The notes beneath the pieces were generated by a model, which did no database searches, was not told the DNA's origin, and saw nothing but the letters and a program-made list of their open reading frames with translations. From NCBI GenBank assembly GCA_031290375.1, contig JAITNR010000104.1, forward strand, positions 1 through 15,645: a stretch of 15,645 nt of DNA, in the 5' to 3' direction. Origin of the DNA: Prevotellaceae bacterium (GTDB taxonomy: Bacteria; Bacteroidota; Bacteroidia; Bacteroidales; Paludibacteraceae). A program made the position numbers and the translations under genes. Below, piece by piece: positions 14,468 to 15,645 of the stretch (position 1 is the stretch's first letter; the number at the start of each line of letters is the position of its first letter).

Positions 14468-15379
14468 CTAATTTTTATTGTACATTATCTCATTTACCAC
14501 CGCATCAAAGGCAGCAATAGCAGTCATATTGACGATGCTGCGGACAGAACTTTCCACGTCAAGAATATGAATTGGCTTGTTCAGTCCCATCTGTATCGGT
14601 CCGTAGCCCTCTTCGCCACCCATTGTTGCCTCCTGTAATGTAGAAATGTTTCTTGATGTGGCAAACAGCTTTTTACGACTGTTCAAGTCGGTTCTTTTTG
14701 TGCTGATAACACCCTTAGAATCAAGCATTACAATGTTTTTCAACTTCGCGCCCAACATTATATACAGCATTGTACAGGAATTGGCAGCCGCTCCTGCTCC
14801 ATTCACTACGATTTTTACGTCTTCAATCTTTTTGCCTACAAGTTCCAATGCGTTCATCAACCCTGCGGCAGAGATAATGGCTGTACCGTGCTGATCGTCA
14901 CTTATCAGTGGAATATCAAGTTCTGCTCTAAGGCGTTCTTCAATTTCAAAACATTCGGGTGCTTTGATGTCTTCCAAATTTATGCTGCCGAAAGTATGCG
15001 CAATCGCTTTAACTATTTCCACGAACTTGGCTGGGTCTTTTTCGTCAATCTCAATATCAAATACGTCAATCCCTGCAAAAATCTTGAATAGCAGTCCTTT
15101 ACCCTCCATAACTGGCTTCCCTGCCATAGCTCCAATGTCGCCAAGTCCAAGCACAGCCGTACCGTTGGAAATAACTGCTACTAAATTGCCCTTTGAGGTG
15201 TAGTCATAGGCGGTATGAGGGTCTTTTTCTATTTCCAAACAAGGCTCAACTACGCCGGACGAGTATGCGAGCGACAAATCAAGTTGCGAATTGTACGGTT
15301 TGGTTGGGACAACCTCAATTTTGCCCGGTTTTCCCATTGAATGATAACGAAGTGCATCTTCACGTGTGAACTTTTGCAT
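14468..15379 (-). CDS. maeB: NADP-dependent malic enzyme, internally deleted (MaeB-like)
   Basis: Malic enzyme oxidatively decarboxylates malate to pyruvate. Residues 1 to about 250 are an intact N-terminal part. It has Y39 (LAYSSGV), K94 (GKGLLFK), the metal site at E136/D137 (NLEDI) and D161/D162 (SDDQHGTA), and the start of the NAD(P) fold, GAGAAA near 194-199. At TSRNISTLQEA the family pattern breaks. The last 50 or so residues (GYGPIQMGLNKP, SSVRSIVNM, AIAAFDA) look like the very end of the phosphotransacetylase-like domain that closes full-length MaeB. Full MaeB has about 760 residues, so about 450-460 codons seem to be missing in frame, near 14615-14630. The rest of the NAD(P) fold, with the ANPTPE-type region, and most of the PTA domain are gone. 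The product is probably inactive. Confidence 0.8.
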   Translation of the reverse strand: MQKFTREDALRYHSMGKPGKIEVVPTKPYNSQLDLSLAYSSGVVEPCLEIEKDPHTAYDYTSKGNLVAVISNGTAVLGLGDIGAMAGKPVMEGKGLLFKIFAGIDVFDIEIDEKDPAKFVEIVKAIAHTFGSINLEDIKAPECFEIEERLRAELDIPLISDDQHGTAIISAAGLMNALELVGKKIEDVKIVVNGAGAAANSCTMLYIMLGAKLKNIVMLDSKGVISTKRTDLNSRKKLFATSRNISTLQEATMGGEEGYGPIQMGLNKPIHILDVESSVRSIVNMTAIAAFDAVVNEIMYNKN

Positions 15380-15421
15380 AAAACTAAGACAATTTCAAAT
15401 TTTGGAATTAAAAGTTTCAGG

Positions 15422-15429
15422 CAAAGTTA
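15422..15429 (-). promoter_or_regulatory. Predicted -7 element of the maeB-transporter unit
   Basis: The minus strand reads TAACTTTGCC, a perfect -7 box 42 bases before the ATG at 15379. No TTTG is evident at the right distance upstream. It implies the truncated maeB is still transcribed. Confidence 0.45.
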
Positions 15430-15468
15430 CAAATAAATTTAACAGGTTGTTTGTAAAAAATTATGTAG

Positions 15469-15495
15469 TGTTATAAAAAGTATGCTGTTATAAAA
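15469..15495 (+). repeat. Two direct copies of TGTTATAAAA
   Basis: Ten-base copies at 15469-15478 and 15486-15495 are offset by 17 bases. They lie at the presumed left border of the IS1-type element and could be an operator or part of its terminal sequence. They could also be chance in AT-rich DNA. Confidence 0.3.
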
Positions 15496-15497
15496 GA

Positions 15498-15527
15498 TTG
15501 ACAATCAGGGAAAAAGTGTTAATTTTG
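15498..15527 (+). promoter_or_regulatory. Promoter of the IS1-type transposase
   Basis: TTG (15498-15500, within TTGACA) is followed after 19 bases by a perfect -7 TAATTTTG (15520-15527). Transcription would start within a few bases of the ATG at 15532, so the message may be leaderless. Confidence 0.5.
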
Positions 15528-15531
15528 TTGT

Positions 15532-15645
15532 ATGAAAATAAAAATTACTCTTTACTGCCCCGATTGCCAAAGTGCAAAGATAAAGAAAAATGGCAACAAA
15601 AAATCGCAAAAGCAAAATTATTTATGCAAAAATTGCGGACGACAG
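15532..15645 (+). CDS. IS1-family transposase, N-terminal part (cut by the window edge)
   Basis: Thirty-eight codons are present before the window ends, with no stop. They encode a zinc ribbon: C9 and C12 (YCPDC), then C32 and C35 (LCKNCGRQ), with NGNKK and QNYLC between. This matches the start of the IS1 InsA/IS1-type transposase, where CPxC and YLCxxC flank an NGxxxxGxQ-like stretch and bind the element's ends. In IS1 this piece is fused to the DDE catalytic part by frameshift or directly; that part lies outside. The ATG follows a good promoter. Similar zinc ribbons open some other transposases, so the family is likely but not certain. Confidence 0.7.
   Translation, partial: MKIKITLYCPDCQSAKIKKNGNKKSQKQNYLCKNCGRQ

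Noticed and set aside
1..15645. CRISPR arrays, tRNA or rRNA genes, defence or toxin-antitoxin modules
   Set aside because: No regularly spaced repeats, cloverleaf with a CCA end, rRNA-like stretch or paired small toxin/antitoxin genes were seen.

Overview
The window reads as a chromosomal stretch from a member of the Bacteroidota, most likely the Bacteroidales. The DNA is AT-rich. Start codons lack clear Shine-Dalgarno sequences. Several genes are preceded by the Bacteroidota-type promoter (-33 TTTG/TTG, about 20 bases, -7 TAnnTTTG). The order DUF6089 barrel protein - uppS - bamA is a hallmark of the phylum, and a 604-residue protein ends in a Fibrobacter-succinogenes-major-paralogous domain that is common there.

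Layout. 1-91: a promoter-like box, a long inverted repeat and a strong terminator, possibly one small RNA. 92-1110: an intergenic region with a small minus-strand gene (407-721) whose end resembles the tail of phage tape-measure proteins, followed by a plus-strand promoter and a highly structured 97-base leader in front of ispH. 1111-1986: ispH. 1999-3213: sufS, convergent with ispH. 3432-6170: ppdK, with a long leader. 6636-8450: a secreted FISUMP-domain protein. 8451-9356: a repeat-rich gap with two MITE-like palindromic elements, a 15-G tract inside a small minus-strand ORF, and a second copy of the promoter module found near 800. 9357-13447: the DUF6089-uppS-bamA envelope operon. 13524-14417 and 14468-15379: a BASS-type transporter and a malic-enzyme gene with a large in-frame internal deletion, both on the minus strand. 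15532-15645: the start of an IS1-type transposase, cut by the window edge.

How the genes fit together. uppS supplies the undecaprenyl carrier lipid and bamA inserts outer-membrane barrels, including probably the DUF6089 barrel, so that operon builds the envelope. ispH feeds the same isoprenoid pathway upstream through the MEP route and needs a [4Fe-4S] cluster, for which sufS mobilises sulfur. ppdK and MaeB are anaplerotic/gluconeogenic enzymes around pyruvate, PEP and malate, but the maeB copy here has lost the middle of the protein and is probably dead or re-purposed.

No defence island, CRISPR array, rRNA or tRNA was found. The observations most worth following are the structured ispH leader, the maeB deletion, and the duplicated promoter module linked to a poly-C tract. 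All similarities to families are from memory of motifs, not from a search.
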